Below the pieces are notes generated by a model, which saw only the letters and a program-made list of their open reading frames with translations, did not search any database and was not told where the DNA came from. 64,000 bases of DNA from JANLVJ01 sp031363945 (lineage in GTDB: Bacteria > Bacteroidota > Bacteroidia > Sphingobacteriales > Sphingobacteriaceae): the NCBI GenBank assembly GCA_031363945.1, contig JANLVJ010000064.1, forward strand, positions 62,001-126,000, given 5' to 3'. Positions 50,204-58,938 of the stretch are shown one piece after another. Position numbers and translations under genes: made by a program. Position 1 is the stretch's first letter. The number at the start of each line of letters is the position of its first letter.

Positions 50204-50406
50204 GAATTTTTCAATAAATAAAGAACTTTTATAAAATTTTTACCCTAAGCGCAACACAATGACAGCCAATAAATTATGATTCCTAACGAATTTAAAAAGT
50301 TTTTTCTTCACAATTTCTTAATACGAGAAACGAACATCAGGAACCTAATCCCGTTTGGTTAGTTGAATTTGAAAAATTAATTTCAACTCATTGAATTTAA
50401 GACCTG

Positions 50407-50742
50407 CTATCCTCCTGCTTTTTTTGCTCTATAGCCTTCTTTCAACAGCAGCTCCAAAATCTTATCCCTGAAATCACCCTGAATAAGAATGGATCTGTCT
50501 TTGACCCCACCTCCAACACCACACTTTGATTTTAAAAGTTTCGCAAGAACTTCTAATTCAAGCTGATTTCCCGAATGTCCGCTGACGACCGTCACAAGTT
50601 TACCACCTCTTTGTTTTTTATCAAGCTGTACCCGCAAATCATGGTCTTTAGGAACAGTTGCCCTTTCAGGCATTTCAGCAGGGGTTATTTCAAATGAGGG
50701 GTTTGTTGAATAAACAATGCCTCCTGCGGTTTTCCGAACCAT
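50407..50742 (-). CDS. SUI1-family translation factor (YciH type)
   Basis: Protein of 111 residues related to eukaryotic eIF1. The SUI1 core runs from about 35 to 108: RVQLDKKQRGGKLVTVVSGH, LAKLLKSKCGVGGGVKDRSI and IQGDFRDKILELLLKEGYRAKKAGG (split IQGDFRDKILELLL, KEGYRAKKAGG). Bacterial members are thought to tune start-codon selection, but their role is less settled than in eukaryotes. It is divergent from metK across a 380-bp structured spacer. Confidence 0.93.
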   Translation of the reverse strand: MVRKTAGGIVYSTNPSFEITPAEMPERATVPKDHDLRVQLDKKQRGGKLVTVVSGHSGNQLELEVLAKLLKSKCGVGGGVKDRSILIQGDFRDKILELLLKEGYRAKKAGG

Positions 50743-50815
50743 ACTTAATTGCTAATTTCCTTTTCTCAAAACCCGGACATTGTCAATAAAAACAATTTGA
50801 ATTTACTTTTATGCC

Positions 50816-50845
50816 GTTATACCATAGCGGCCGCTACCGTATAAC
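50816..50845. repeat. 30-bp imperfect palindrome containing GCGGCCGC
   Basis: GTTATAC (50816-50822) and GTATAAC (50839-50845) flank a perfect 12-bp palindrome TAGCGGCCGCTA (50825-50836); only two bases on each side do not match (26 of 30 paired). As RNA it would form a long hairpin with a GGCC loop. It lies 74 bp upstream of SUI1 and 277 bp upstream of metK, so it could be a shared operator or part of a long metK leader. Confidence 0.7.
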
Positions 50846-51094
50846 CTTCGCCTGGTGAGAGAGACCCCCAGGGTAAATTATTGCTTTTCTTTAAAACGGT
50901 AAAACAAGTTTAAACAAAACTTTGGTAAAAGGGAAGCAAATCTGAAAACTCTTTTCGAGTTAGAACTTTTGTTTACATTTACTTGCTCTGTGGATCGATT
51001 TGGACTGATTGCAACCACGTTAAAAAATGCTAAACCGTGCATTCAATCAGCCCAGCGCTCTGCAATCTTAATATCCACATAAAAACCGTGTATT

Positions 51095-51109
51095 TGGTCA
51101 ATCTGACCA
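51095..51109 (+). promoter_or_regulatory. Inverted repeat directly upstream of the metK start
   Basis: TGGTCA and TGACCA form perfect 6-bp arms around ATC, ending 13 bp before the metK ATG. As RNA, it would place a small hairpin at the ribosome-binding region; as DNA, it could be an operator. Confidence 0.45.
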
Positions 51110-51122
51110 CTAATTATAAGCT

Positions 51123-52376
51123 ATGTCATATTTATTCACTTCAGAATCTGTTTCCGAGGGCCATCCCGATAAAATTGCAGATCAAATTTCAGATGCATTG
51201 ATCGATAACTTTCTTGCCTTTGATCCCAATGCAAAAGTTGCTTGTGAAACACTTGTAACAACCGGACTGGTAATTTTAGCTGGTGAAGTTAAATCAACCA
51301 CCTACCTCGATGTTCAGCAAATTGCGCGTGAAGTAATTCGTAAAATTGGGTATACTAAAAGTGAGTATATGTTTGAAGCGAATTCATGTGGTATCATGTC
51401 AACCATCCATGAACAGTCTGGTGATATAAACCAGGGAGTAGATAGGGGCGGCGAAGAGCAGGGTGCAGGTGATCAGGGAATGATGTTTGGTTATGCAACC
51501 AATGAAACAGATAATTATATGCCCCTGGCTTTAGACCTGGCGCATGATCTATTGAAAAAACTGGCTGAACTCAGAAGAGAAAATAAAGAAATCACCTATT
51601 TACGACCTGATGCAAAATCACAGGTTACCATTCAATACGGAGATGATAATAAACCTGAACGAGTTGTTGCCATCGTCATTTCAACCCAACATGATGAATT
51701 TGGTACAGATGAAATGATGCTGGAAAAAATCAAGTCAGATGTTAAAAATATATTGGTTCCCCGGGTAAAGAAAAAGTTAAAACCAGAATTACAGAAATTA
51801 TTTGCAGGAGAAATCGAATATCATGTAAACCCTACCGGTAAATTTGTAATTGGAGGGCCCCATGGTGATACTGGCCTGACTGGTCGCAAAATTATTGTTG
51901 ACACGTATGGTGGTAAAGGTGCTCATGGTGGTGGGGCCTTCTCTGGTAAAGACCCATCAAAAGTTGATAGGTCTGCAGCTTATGCGACCCGCCATATTGC
52001 CAAAAACCTTGTCGCTGCCGGTGTATGTGATGAAGTACTGGTGCAAGTGTCCTATGCGATAGGAGTCGCAAAGCCCATGGGAATCTATATCAATACCTAC
52101 GGCACTTCTAAAGTCAATATGCATGATGGTGAAATAGCAGCAATTGTAGAAAACCTCTTTGATATGCGCCCATATTTCATCGAGCAGCGTCTAAAACTAA
52201 GAAATCCAATTTATACGGAGACTGCATCATATGGTCATATGGGAAGAAATCCTGAGACAGTGACTAAAAGGTTTGTGTCACCAGATGGTCGTGAAGTAAA
52301 CGTTGAAGTTGAGTTATTTACATGGGAAAAACTCGATCACGTTGAGAAAGTAAAGGCTGCTTTTAAAATTGCGTAA
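51123..52376 (+). CDS. metK: S-adenosylmethionine synthetase
   Basis: Makes SAM from methionine and ATP; 417 residues. Signature segments: FTSESVSEGHPDKIADQISD (residues 5-24) with the ATP-binding His, GEEQGAGDQGMMFGYATNET (about 114-133), GGPHGDTGLTGRKIIVDTYGG (split GGPHGDTGLTGRK, IIVDTYGG) and GGGAFSGKDPSKVDRSAAY. Full length with no missing residue that I can see. The transcript may carry a long structured leader. The VIT1-like gene follows on the same strand. Confidence 0.97.
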   Translation: MSYLFTSESVSEGHPDKIADQISDALIDNFLAFDPNAKVACETLVTTGLVILAGEVKSTTYLDVQQIAREVIRKIGYTKSEYMFEANSCGIMSTIHEQSGDINQGVDRGGEEQGAGDQGMMFGYATNETDNYMPLALDLAHDLLKKLAELRRENKEITYLRPDAKSQVTIQYGDDNKPERVVAIVISTQHDEFGTDEMMLEKIKSDVKNILVPRVKKKLKPELQKLFAGEIEYHVNPTGKFVIGGPHGDTGLTGRKIIVDTYGGKGAHGGGAFSGKDPSKVDRSAAYATRHIAKNLVAAGVCDEVLVQVSYAIGVAKPMGIYINTYGTSKVNMHDGEIAAIVENLFDMRPYFIEQRLKLRNPIYTETASYGHMGRNPETVTKRFVSPDGREVNVEVELFTWEKLDHVEKVKAAFKIA

Positions 52377-52447
52377 AAAATACCGCTAATTGCAAGCTGA
52401 CATAAACAATTCTGATTATGCCGGCTTTTATAACTATATCTTATTGC

Positions 52448-53155
52448 ATGGCCGAGAATTATCAAATACATAGGCATTCCGAAAATCATTTAAGCAGTTC
52501 GGCCTTTATTCAGGATGTTGTAATCGGAATGGCTGATGGGCTGACTGTACCGTTTGCACTGGCAGCTGGTATCAGCGGTGCCGTTCATACCAATACCCTG
52601 GTCATTGCAGCAGGTCTTGCTGAAATTGCTGCTGGATCTATTGCAATGGGACTTGGCGGTTTTCTTGCTGGTCAAACAGAAGCTGAACATTATGAGTCTG
52701 AGCTGCGCCGCGAGTATGACGAGATCGAACGGGTACCAGAAATTGAAATGCAGGAAATCAGAGATGTTTTCGCCGGTTATGGTTTAAGTGAGCACTCACA
52801 GAATGAAATTGCGCTCGAGTTATCAAAAAACAAAGATAACTGGGCTAATTTCATGATGAAATATGAGCTTGGTCTTGAAAAACCTGCTGAAAATCGGGCA
52901 AGAAATAGCGCTCTCACAATTGGTATTTCTTATATTGTAGGAGGAATAGTCCCTCTTTTTCCCTATTTCCTGACAGACAGCCCCGTTACAGGCCTAAGGT
53001 ATTCTGCCATCGTTACTGTTTGCTGTTTATTTATCTTCGGATATCTTAAAGCTATACTTACCGGACAGCCTCCAATCTGGGGCGCAACCAAAATAACAGC
53101 CATAGGTGCACTAGCCGCAAGTGCAGCATTTTTGATCGCCAAAATGATTACCTGA
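52448..53155 (+). CDS. VIT1/CCC1-family transporter
   Basis: Membrane protein of 235 residues related to vacuolar iron/manganese transporters. Family segments: FIQDVVIGMADGLTVPFALAAG (split FIQDVVIGMADG, LTVPFALAAG; first helix, near residue 20), ASIAMGLGGFLAG-like GSIAMGLGGFLAGQTEAEHY with the metal-binding Glu/His loop, and a pair of late helices with IGISYIVGGIVPLFPYFL. The acidic loop EREYDEIERVPEIEMQEI-type region (about 80-110) matches the metal-binding domain. The ATG at 52448 is favoured; one at 52418 adds ten residues. Fe2+/Mn2+ export is inferred from the family. Confidence 0.88.
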   Translation: MAENYQIHRHSENHLSSSAFIQDVVIGMADGLTVPFALAAGISGAVHTNTLVIAAGLAEIAAGSIAMGLGGFLAGQTEAEHYESELRREYDEIERVPEIEMQEIRDVFAGYGLSEHSQNEIALELSKNKDNWANFMMKYELGLEKPAENRARNSALTIGISYIVGGIVPLFPYFLTDSPVTGLRYSAIVTVCCLFIFGYLKAILTGQPPIWGATKITAIGALAASAAFLIAKMIT

Positions 53156-53184
53156 TAATTCTGCACTATAAATTATGAAAACCC

Positions 53185-53211
53185 GTCTGAATCGAACCAG
53201 ACTGTTTTTTT
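53185..53211 (+). terminator. Terminator after the VIT1-like gene
   Basis: GTCTG (53185-53189) pairs with CAGAC (53198-53202) around an eight-base loop, followed by TG and seven T. A second hairpin, GCCTTG/CAAGGC at 53242-53259, could serve the converging leu operon but lacks a T-run. Confidence 0.65.
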
Positions 53212-53318
53212 ATTTTTATGCCTTTCAATTCAAATTAAGATGCCTTGTCATTTCAAGGCCTTGTGTTGTTTGCCTGTGCTGAAATGGCGCAGCATCGTAT
53301 TTGAATTGATGAGGATTT

Positions 53319-54476
53319 CTATTTCACCGGCACATGCTGATCGTGTAAAGACTTCAGATCAACATTATTAATTTCTTTCTTTACATCCGCCAGAACCAGA
53401 AAATGCTTGTACAGGATTTCAAGTTCTTCCTTATCCAGCGTAATCCCAATTTTTTCCATTCTGAATTTTAACGCATGCCTGCCACTTCTGGCCGTAAGAA
53501 CAATGGTAGCTTCAGCAAAGCCTACCTCAGCTGGGTCAATAATTTCATAATTTTCACGATTTTTCAGAAAACCATCCTGGTGTATTCCTGATGAATGGGA
53601 GAATGCATTACTTCCAACAATTGCTTTATTAGCCTGAACAGGCATATTCATCATTTCAGAAACCATTTTGCTGATTGGATAAAGTCGCTTATGATTAATT
53701 CCAGTATGGAAACCAAGTTCCGGATGGGTCTTAAAAATCATAGATACCTCTTCAAGAGATGTATTCCCAGCTCGTTCTCCAATACCATTGATCGTACATT
53801 CAACCTGGCGCGCTCCATTCATAACACCTGAAAGAGAATCAGCAGTAGCCAGACCAAGGTCATTATGGCAATGCGCAGAAACTATGGCTTTATGAATATT
53901 AGGTACATTATCTATCAGGTATTTGATAATCGAGCCATAATGTTCAGGAGTAGTATACCCATTTGTGTCAGGAATATTAACCACTGTGGCTCCTGCGTTA
54001 ATAACAGCTTCAATCATTCTGGCCAAGTAAACCTTATCGGCACGGCCAGCATCCTCAGCATAAAACTCTATATCTTCAACAAAAGACTTTGCATATTTTA
54101 CTGCTCCACAGGCACGTTCGAGAATTTCATCGCGTGTACTGTTAAATTTATGCAGAATATGAAAATCAGATGCTCCTATTCCTGTATGTATCCGCTTGCG
54201 TTTGGCAAACTTCAATGAATCTGCAGCAACTTCAATATCATTCTTTACAGCTCGGGTGAGTGCGCAGATTATTGGTTCTGTTAAAGCCTTGGAGATTTCC
54301 AATATTGAAATAAAGTCGCCTGGACTTGAAACAGGAAACCCGGCTTCTATTACATCAACACCTAGCACTTCCAGTTCTCTGGCAATGACAAGTTTTTCTT
54401 CAGTTGTCAAGTGGCAACCTGGTACCTGCTCTCCATCACGTAAAGTAGTATCGAAAATATAGACACGTTCACTCAT
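53319..54476 (-). CDS. leuA: 2-isopropylmalate synthase, short form
   Basis: First committed enzyme of leucine synthesis, joining acetyl-CoA and 2-oxoisovalerate; 385 residues. The catalytic DTTLRDGEQVPG motif is at residues 9-20 (Arg13), and the metal-binding HxH is in SAHCHNDLG. The catalytic TIM barrel and a short helical subdomain are complete, but the C-terminal LeuA-dimer domain that binds leucine for feedback control is missing. Homocitrate or citramalate synthases are related; the position at the end of the leuCDB cluster decides for LeuA. It begins 10 bp after leuB. Confidence 0.9.
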   Translation of the reverse strand: MSERVYIFDTTLRDGEQVPGCHLTTEEKLVIARELEVLGVDVIEAGFPVSSPGDFISILEISKALTEPIICALTRAVKNDIEVAADSLKFAKRKRIHTGIGASDFHILHKFNSTRDEILERACGAVKYAKSFVEDIEFYAEDAGRADKVYLARMIEAVINAGATVVNIPDTNGYTTPEHYGSIIKYLIDNVPNIHKAIVSAHCHNDLGLATADSLSGVMNGARQVECTINGIGERAGNTSLEEVSMIFKTHPELGFHTGINHKRLYPISKMVSEMMNMPVQANKAIVGSNAFSHSSGIHQDGFLKNRENYEIIDPAEVGFAEATIVLTARSGRHALKFRMEKIGITLDKEELEILYKHFLVLADVKKEINNVDLKSLHDQHVPVK

Positions 54477-54486
54477 AATTTAGGAT

Positions 54487-55563
54487 TTATATATGATCAA
54501 TTACTTTTTGCCCAATTTCATCTGTTCTCAAAATATTATTTTGAGGGGTATGATCATCGGCTATATCATTGGTACGATATCCTTGTTTTAAAACTGATTC
54601 AATGGCATTATAAATAGCACCCGCTTCTTTCTTTAAAGAAAAGGATATGTCAAGCATTAACGCTGCTGACAGGATAGAGGCAAGAGGATTGGCAAGATTT
54701 TTTCCGGCAATATCATGGCCTGAACCATGAATAGGTTCATACAGACCTATCTTGTCACCAAGAGATGCAGATGCTAGCATACCCATAGAACCAGCTATCT
54801 GTGAAGCTTCATCAGTCAGAATATCACCAAATAAATTACCAGTAAGAATGACATCGAAACGAACCGGGTTTTTAATAAGCTGCATGGCAGCATTATCAAC
54901 AAACATATGTTCTGTTTCTACTTCTGGATACTGAAGTGCGACCGATTGTACGGTTTCACGCCAGAGTCTTGAGCTCTCAAGTACATTTGCCTTATCAACC
55001 GAGCACAGTTTTTTATTGCGTGTCATGGCTGCCTGAAAAGCCATATGGGCGATCCGCTCAACTTCATAGGCTGAATAAATCATCAGGTCAGAAGCCGTCA
55101 ATCCATTATTTGTTCGCTCTTTTTTACCAAAATAAACATCACCAGTAAGTTCACGAAAGAAGAGAATATTGGCTCCCCTGATTATTTCTTCTTTTAGGGG
55201 TGAGGCAAAAAGTAATTCATCAAATAATTTAATCGGTCTAAGATTTGCGAATAATCCCAGCTCTTTACGAATACCCAGTAAACCCTGCTCTGGGCGTACC
55301 TTTAATGTTGGGTCCATATCATACTTGATATGACCTATGGCCCCAAACAAAATGGCATCTGAGTTTTTGGCCTTTTCAAGGGTTTCTGCTGGTAATGGAT
55401 TACCTGTTGCCTGAATGGCCACATGCCCCATCTGAGCCTCATCAAATGAAAAATCATGGTAGTAAACATCGGCAATGCGCTCAAGAGCTGCTCTTCCCCA
55501 ACGCGTCACTTCTTCACCGATTCCATCGCCTGGAATAACCAGTATTTTTTTCTGTAGGCCCAT
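54487..55563 (-). CDS. leuB: 3-isopropylmalate dehydrogenase
   Basis: Oxidatively decarboxylates 3-isopropylmalate with NAD; 358 residues. Visible motifs: IPGDGIGEEV at 10-19, the substrate loop with LLGIRKELGLFANLRP (three substrate arginines region), KANVLESSRLWRE and the NAD-site segment YEPIHGSGHDIAGKNLANP. Full length. It overlaps the leuD stop by one base. Confidence 0.96.
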   Translation of the reverse strand: MGLQKKILVIPGDGIGEEVTRWGRAALERIADVYYHDFSFDEAQMGHVAIQATGNPLPAETLEKAKNSDAILFGAIGHIKYDMDPTLKVRPEQGLLGIRKELGLFANLRPIKLFDELLFASPLKEEIIRGANILFFRELTGDVYFGKKERTNNGLTASDLMIYSAYEVERIAHMAFQAAMTRNKKLCSVDKANVLESSRLWRETVQSVALQYPEVETEHMFVDNAAMQLIKNPVRFDVILTGNLFGDILTDEASQIAGSMGMLASASLGDKIGLYEPIHGSGHDIAGKNLANPLASILSAALMLDISFSLKKEAGAIYNAIESVLKQGYRTNDIADDHTPQNNILRTDEIGQKVIDHI

Positions 55564-56165
55564 TAAAAGTTGTGTGTAAATTTTTCTTCATAAGAAAGAA
55601 TGTCCTTTTTCTGAGACAATACATATTCTATATCGTCATAGCCGTTAAGCAGGCAAAGTTTTTTGTAAGAGTCAATTATAAATTTCTCCGTATGGTCATC
55701 ACCCGTAAATCCAATTTCTTGTTTTTCAAGGTTTATATGTAAGCTGTTTTCGGGATTATCTTTAATTCTGGTAAAAATGACGTGAAGAAAAGCTTCGGAG
55801 ACTGTAACTGGCAGCAAACCATTATTTAACGAATTACTTTTAAAGATATCACCAAAGAAACTCGATACAATTACATCGAACCCATAACCAACCAGCGCCC
55901 AGGCCGCATGCTCACGAGACGAACCACAACCAAAGTTTTTTCCGGCTACCAGTATAGAACCGTGATAGACTGGGTTATTCAAAGGGAATTCAGGTTTTAA
56001 ATTTTGCTGGGCATCTCTGCGCCAGTCACAAAAAAGATTAGGACCGAAGCCCTCTCTGCTGGTGGCCTTTAAAAACCTGGCAGGGATGATTTGATCGGTA
56101 TCAACGTTTTCTATATTCAGCGGAACACAGGTTGAAGTGAGTTCATTAAAAATTTTCTTTTTCAT
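55563..56165 (-). CDS. leuD: 3-isopropylmalate dehydratase small subunit
   Basis: Small subunit of isopropylmalate isomerase, 200 residues. The swivel-domain signature GKNFGCGSSREHAAWAL is at about 76-92, preceded by NVDTDQIIPARFL. It works with the LeuC subunit encoded 3 bp upstream. Length matches the bacterial family. Confidence 0.96.
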   Translation of the reverse strand: MKKKIFNELTSTCVPLNIENVDTDQIIPARFLKATSREGFGPNLFCDWRRDAQQNLKPEFPLNNPVYHGSILVAGKNFGCGSSREHAAWALVGYGFDVIVSSFFGDIFKSNSLNNGLLPVTVSEAFLHVIFTRIKDNPENSLHINLEKQEIGFTGDDHTEKFIIDSYKKLCLLNGYDDIEYVLSQKKDILSYEEKFTHNF

Positions 56166-56168
56166 ACG

Positions 56169-57575
56169 CTATATATATTCTCTAACGTCAGCTATTTCAC
56201 CCTTTATGGCAGCAAGTGCAGCAGTAAGAGGGCTTGCAAGAATAGTTCTTGAGCCTGGACCCTGACGGCCTTCAAAATTTCTATTCGATGTTGATACTGC
56301 GTACTTGCCTGAGGGTATTTTATCCTCATTCATACCCAGGCACGCTGAACAGCCAGGTTCACGAAGTTCAAAACCTGCGTCTTTGAAAATTGTATCAAGG
56401 CCTTCATTGATTGCCTGCTGTTCTACTTGTTTAGACCCAGGTACAATCCATGCAGTAACTTCGGGAGACTTCTGCTTGCCTTTTACAAAGTCAGCAACCA
56501 GCCTTAAATCTTCAATTCTTGAATTTGTACAGCTGCCAATAAATACATAATCGATTTTTTTACCCACGAGGGAAGAGCCCTCCTCAAGGTGCATATAGTC
56601 TAGCGCTTTACGGAATGATAACGCCTCAGAAGCGTCAAAACTGCTGGCAAGCGGAATAAAGCTTTCAATATCTATTCCCAGGCCGGGGTTAGTACCATAG
56701 GTTACCATTGGTCTGATATCGTGGGCATGAAAAGTAAGTACCTTATCATACAAAGCGCCCTCGTCTGCAGGTAGTGATCGCCATATGGCAAGTGATTCAT
56801 CCCATGCTGCACCTTCAGGGGCAAATTCACGACCTTTTAAATAGGTGTAAGTAGTTTCATCGGGAGCAATTAATCCACCCCTAGCCCCCATTTCTATACT
56901 CATATTACAAATGGTCATTCTGCCTTCCATAGAAAGGGCTCTGATAGCTGAACCTGCAAACTCAATAAAATAGCCAGTTCCTCCACTGCTACTTAATTTA
57001 GAAATTATATATAGAACGAGATCTTTAGCAAGTACCCCTTTATGCAACAAACCATCAACCTCAATTTTCATTGTTTTAGGCCTGTATTGTAAGATGCATT
57101 GTGTTGCTAGTACTTCTTCTACTTCACTGGTACCAATACCAAAAGCAATTGTACCAAAAGCTCCATGGGTTGACGTATGACTGTCACCACAAACGATGGT
57201 CATACCTGGCTGGGTAATTCCTAATTCGGGACCTATAACATGTACAATTCCCTGATAGGGATGCCCTAAACCAAATAAACGCACTCCGAAATCTTCGCAG
57301 TTACGGCCCAACTGCTCAACCTGAAATCTTGACAGTTCTTCTTTGATTGGCAGGTGCTGATCTTTTGTCGGTACATTGTGATCGGCCGTTGCCCAGGTAC
57401 GATCAGGTCTTCTGACCCGAAGGTTTCTGGCTCTGAGCCCATCAAAAGCCTGAGGGCTGGTAACCTCATGAATAAAATGAGTATTAATATACAGGATATC
57501 AGGATAACCCGAGCGACTATTCACTACATGGCGTTCCCAGATCTTTTCTACTAACGTTTTTGGTTGATTATTCAT
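56169..57575 (-). CDS. leuC: 3-isopropylmalate dehydratase large subunit
   Basis: 4Fe-4S hydro-lyase subunit of 468 residues that isomerises 2- to 3-isopropylmalate. The aconitase-type motifs are present: VCGDSHTSTHGAFGTIAFG (about 130-148), the cluster ligand in FIGSCTNSR (about 350-358), and the other two cysteines in CSACLGMN (about 413-420). Full length. The gene is 46 bp after ilvA. Confidence 0.97.
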   Translation of the reverse strand: MNNQPKTLVEKIWERHVVNSRSGYPDILYINTHFIHEVTSPQAFDGLRARNLRVRRPDRTWATADHNVPTKDQHLPIKEELSRFQVEQLGRNCEDFGVRLFGLGHPYQGIVHVIGPELGITQPGMTIVCGDSHTSTHGAFGTIAFGIGTSEVEEVLATQCILQYRPKTMKIEVDGLLHKGVLAKDLVLYIISKLSSSGGTGYFIEFAGSAIRALSMEGRMTICNMSIEMGARGGLIAPDETTYTYLKGREFAPEGAAWDESLAIWRSLPADEGALYDKVLTFHAHDIRPMVTYGTNPGLGIDIESFIPLASSFDASEALSFRKALDYMHLEEGSSLVGKKIDYVFIGSCTNSRIEDLRLVADFVKGKQKSPEVTAWIVPGSKQVEQQAINEGLDTIFKDAGFELREPGCSACLGMNEDKIPSGKYAVSTSNRNFEGRQGPGSRTILASPLTAALAAIKGEIADVREYI

Positions 57576-57621
57576 TCGAATGAATTATTCGTTTTATTTA
57601 TTTAATGGGCAATTTTCTTTT

Positions 57622-58932
57622 CTATAAAAGATATTGGAGCATTTCAGGATTATTATTCAGGTATTCGTAATTAATATGAAAGTCAGCCATTTTTCCAAGA
57701 AGCTTTTCAAGATCCTCAGGGTCTTTCAATTCAAGACCAACTACAGCAGCACCCTTCTCCCGGCTACTTTTTTTGGAGTATTCAAAATGTACAATATCGT
57801 CGTTAGGGCCTAATACGAGCTCTAAAAATTCTCTCAAGGCTCCTGCACGTTGAGCAAACCTGACAATGAAATAATGCTTTAGCCCTTCATAGAGCATTGA
57901 CCTTTCTCTGATTTCTTCTGTTCTGGTAATATCATTATTGCCACCACTAAGTATGCAGACAACCGTTTTTCCAGAGATTTCATTTTTAAACTGATCAAGG
58001 CAGGCAATAGTTAAAGCCCCTGCAGGCTCAGCGACAATGGCTTCTTCATTGTAAAGTTTTAATATGGTGGTACAAACCTTGCCTTCAGGCACCGTTATAA
58101 CTTCAATGCCTAATTTTTTAAAAATGCTGAATGTTTTATCTCCAACCCTTTTAACAGCTGCCCCATCTACAAATTTATCAATATTTTCAAGTATCGTAAC
58201 TTCTCCGTTATCAAGAGATGTTTTCATAGATGATGCACCAGCAGGCTCAACTCCTATAATTCGGGTTGATGCACTTAATTCAGCATATACCAGACCAACA
58301 CCAGCACCCAAACCACCTCCTCCTACTGGTAAAAATAAAAAATCAGCTTTTTGAGGGCAACTTTCAATAATCTCAAGCCCGACAGTACCCTGTCCTTCGA
58401 TAACTTTCCAGTCATCGAAGGGATGGATAAAGTTCATACCACGTTCACTGGCAATCCTGGTCGCTGTCAGGTATGCATCATCAAAAGTGTCACCCGTGAG
58501 TAAGACTTCGACGAAACCTTCACCGAACAATTGTACCTGCTGAACCTTTTGACCAGGAGTTGTAACTGGCATCACGATCAGACCCTTTACTTCCAGTGCC
58601 CTACAGGAAAATGCAACACCCTGGGCATGATTCCCAGCACTTGCACAAACCACGCCCAGGGCCAGTTCAGTCGGAGCCATAGACCGCATTTTATTATACG
58701 CACCTCTGATTTTATAGGAGCGAACAATCTGAAGATCTTCACGCTTGAGATAAACCTCAGCATTAAATCTTCTTGAAAGATTCCTGTTAATCTGTAGCGG
58801 TGTTGGAACCAGAATTTCAGCAAGAATTCTTTCGGCGGCTTCAATAGACGCCACATTTACCGGACAGTTCCCAATCTCATCTGTTGACATATCATTTTCT
58901 ATCGGTTTTACCAATCTGGTCGCTGTAGTCAT
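57622..58932 (-). CDS. ilvA: Threonine dehydratase (deaminase)
   Basis: PLP enzyme of 436 residues that turns threonine into 2-oxobutyrate, the first step to isoleucine. The PLP lysine is Lys74 in SYKIRGAYNKM, with SAGNHAQGVAF and the phosphate-binding GGGGLGAG loop. A single ACT-like regulatory domain occupies about 345-436 (HYFIVRFAQRAGALREFLE), rather than the two in E. coli IlvA. The placement in the BCAA operon favours the biosynthetic over the catabolic enzyme. An in-frame ATG 14 codons later is also possible as start. Confidence 0.93.
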   Translation of the reverse strand: MTTATRLVKPIENDMSTDEIGNCPVNVASIEAAERILAEILVPTPLQINRNLSRRFNAEVYLKREDLQIVRSYKIRGAYNKMRSMAPTELALGVVCASAGNHAQGVAFSCRALEVKGLIVMPVTTPGQKVQQVQLFGEGFVEVLLTGDTFDDAYLTATRIASERGMNFIHPFDDWKVIEGQGTVGLEIIESCPQKADFLFLPVGGGGLGAGVGLVYAELSASTRIIGVEPAGASSMKTSLDNGEVTILENIDKFVDGAAVKRVGDKTFSIFKKLGIEVITVPEGKVCTTILKLYNEEAIVAEPAGALTIACLDQFKNEISGKTVVCILSGGNNDITRTEEIRERSMLYEGLKHYFIVRFAQRAGALREFLELVLGPNDDIVHFEYSKKSSREKGAAVVGLELKDPEDLEKLLGKMADFHINYEYLNNNPEMLQYLL

Positions 58933-58938
58933 CTTGTT

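Larger units (their letters stand above)
50743..51122. other. 380-bp divergent spacer between SUI1 and metK, rich in hairpins
   Basis: This is the only stretch over 300 bp without an assigned gene. It holds a 30-bp palindrome (50816-50845) and a CCTGG/CCAGG stem-loop (50851-50872). It also holds an AACTC/GAGTT hairpin (50947-50961), a perfect TGGTCA/TGACCA repeat (51095-51109) and a 15-codon frame at 50811-50858. I find neither the SAM-I core nor another known SAM riboswitch and no perfect TAnnTTTG box. Confidence 0.7.

Noticed and set aside
50816..50872. SRP RNA, 6S RNA or SAM riboswitch at the metK palindrome
   Set aside because: The diagnostic GGAAG-type SRP loop, the 6S bubble and the SAM-I or SAM-II cores are not present.
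53242..53286. Strong terminator of the leu operon
   Set aside because: The GCCTTG/CAAGGC and CATTTCA/TGAAATG stems exist but lack a T-run on the minus strand, so they are not called.
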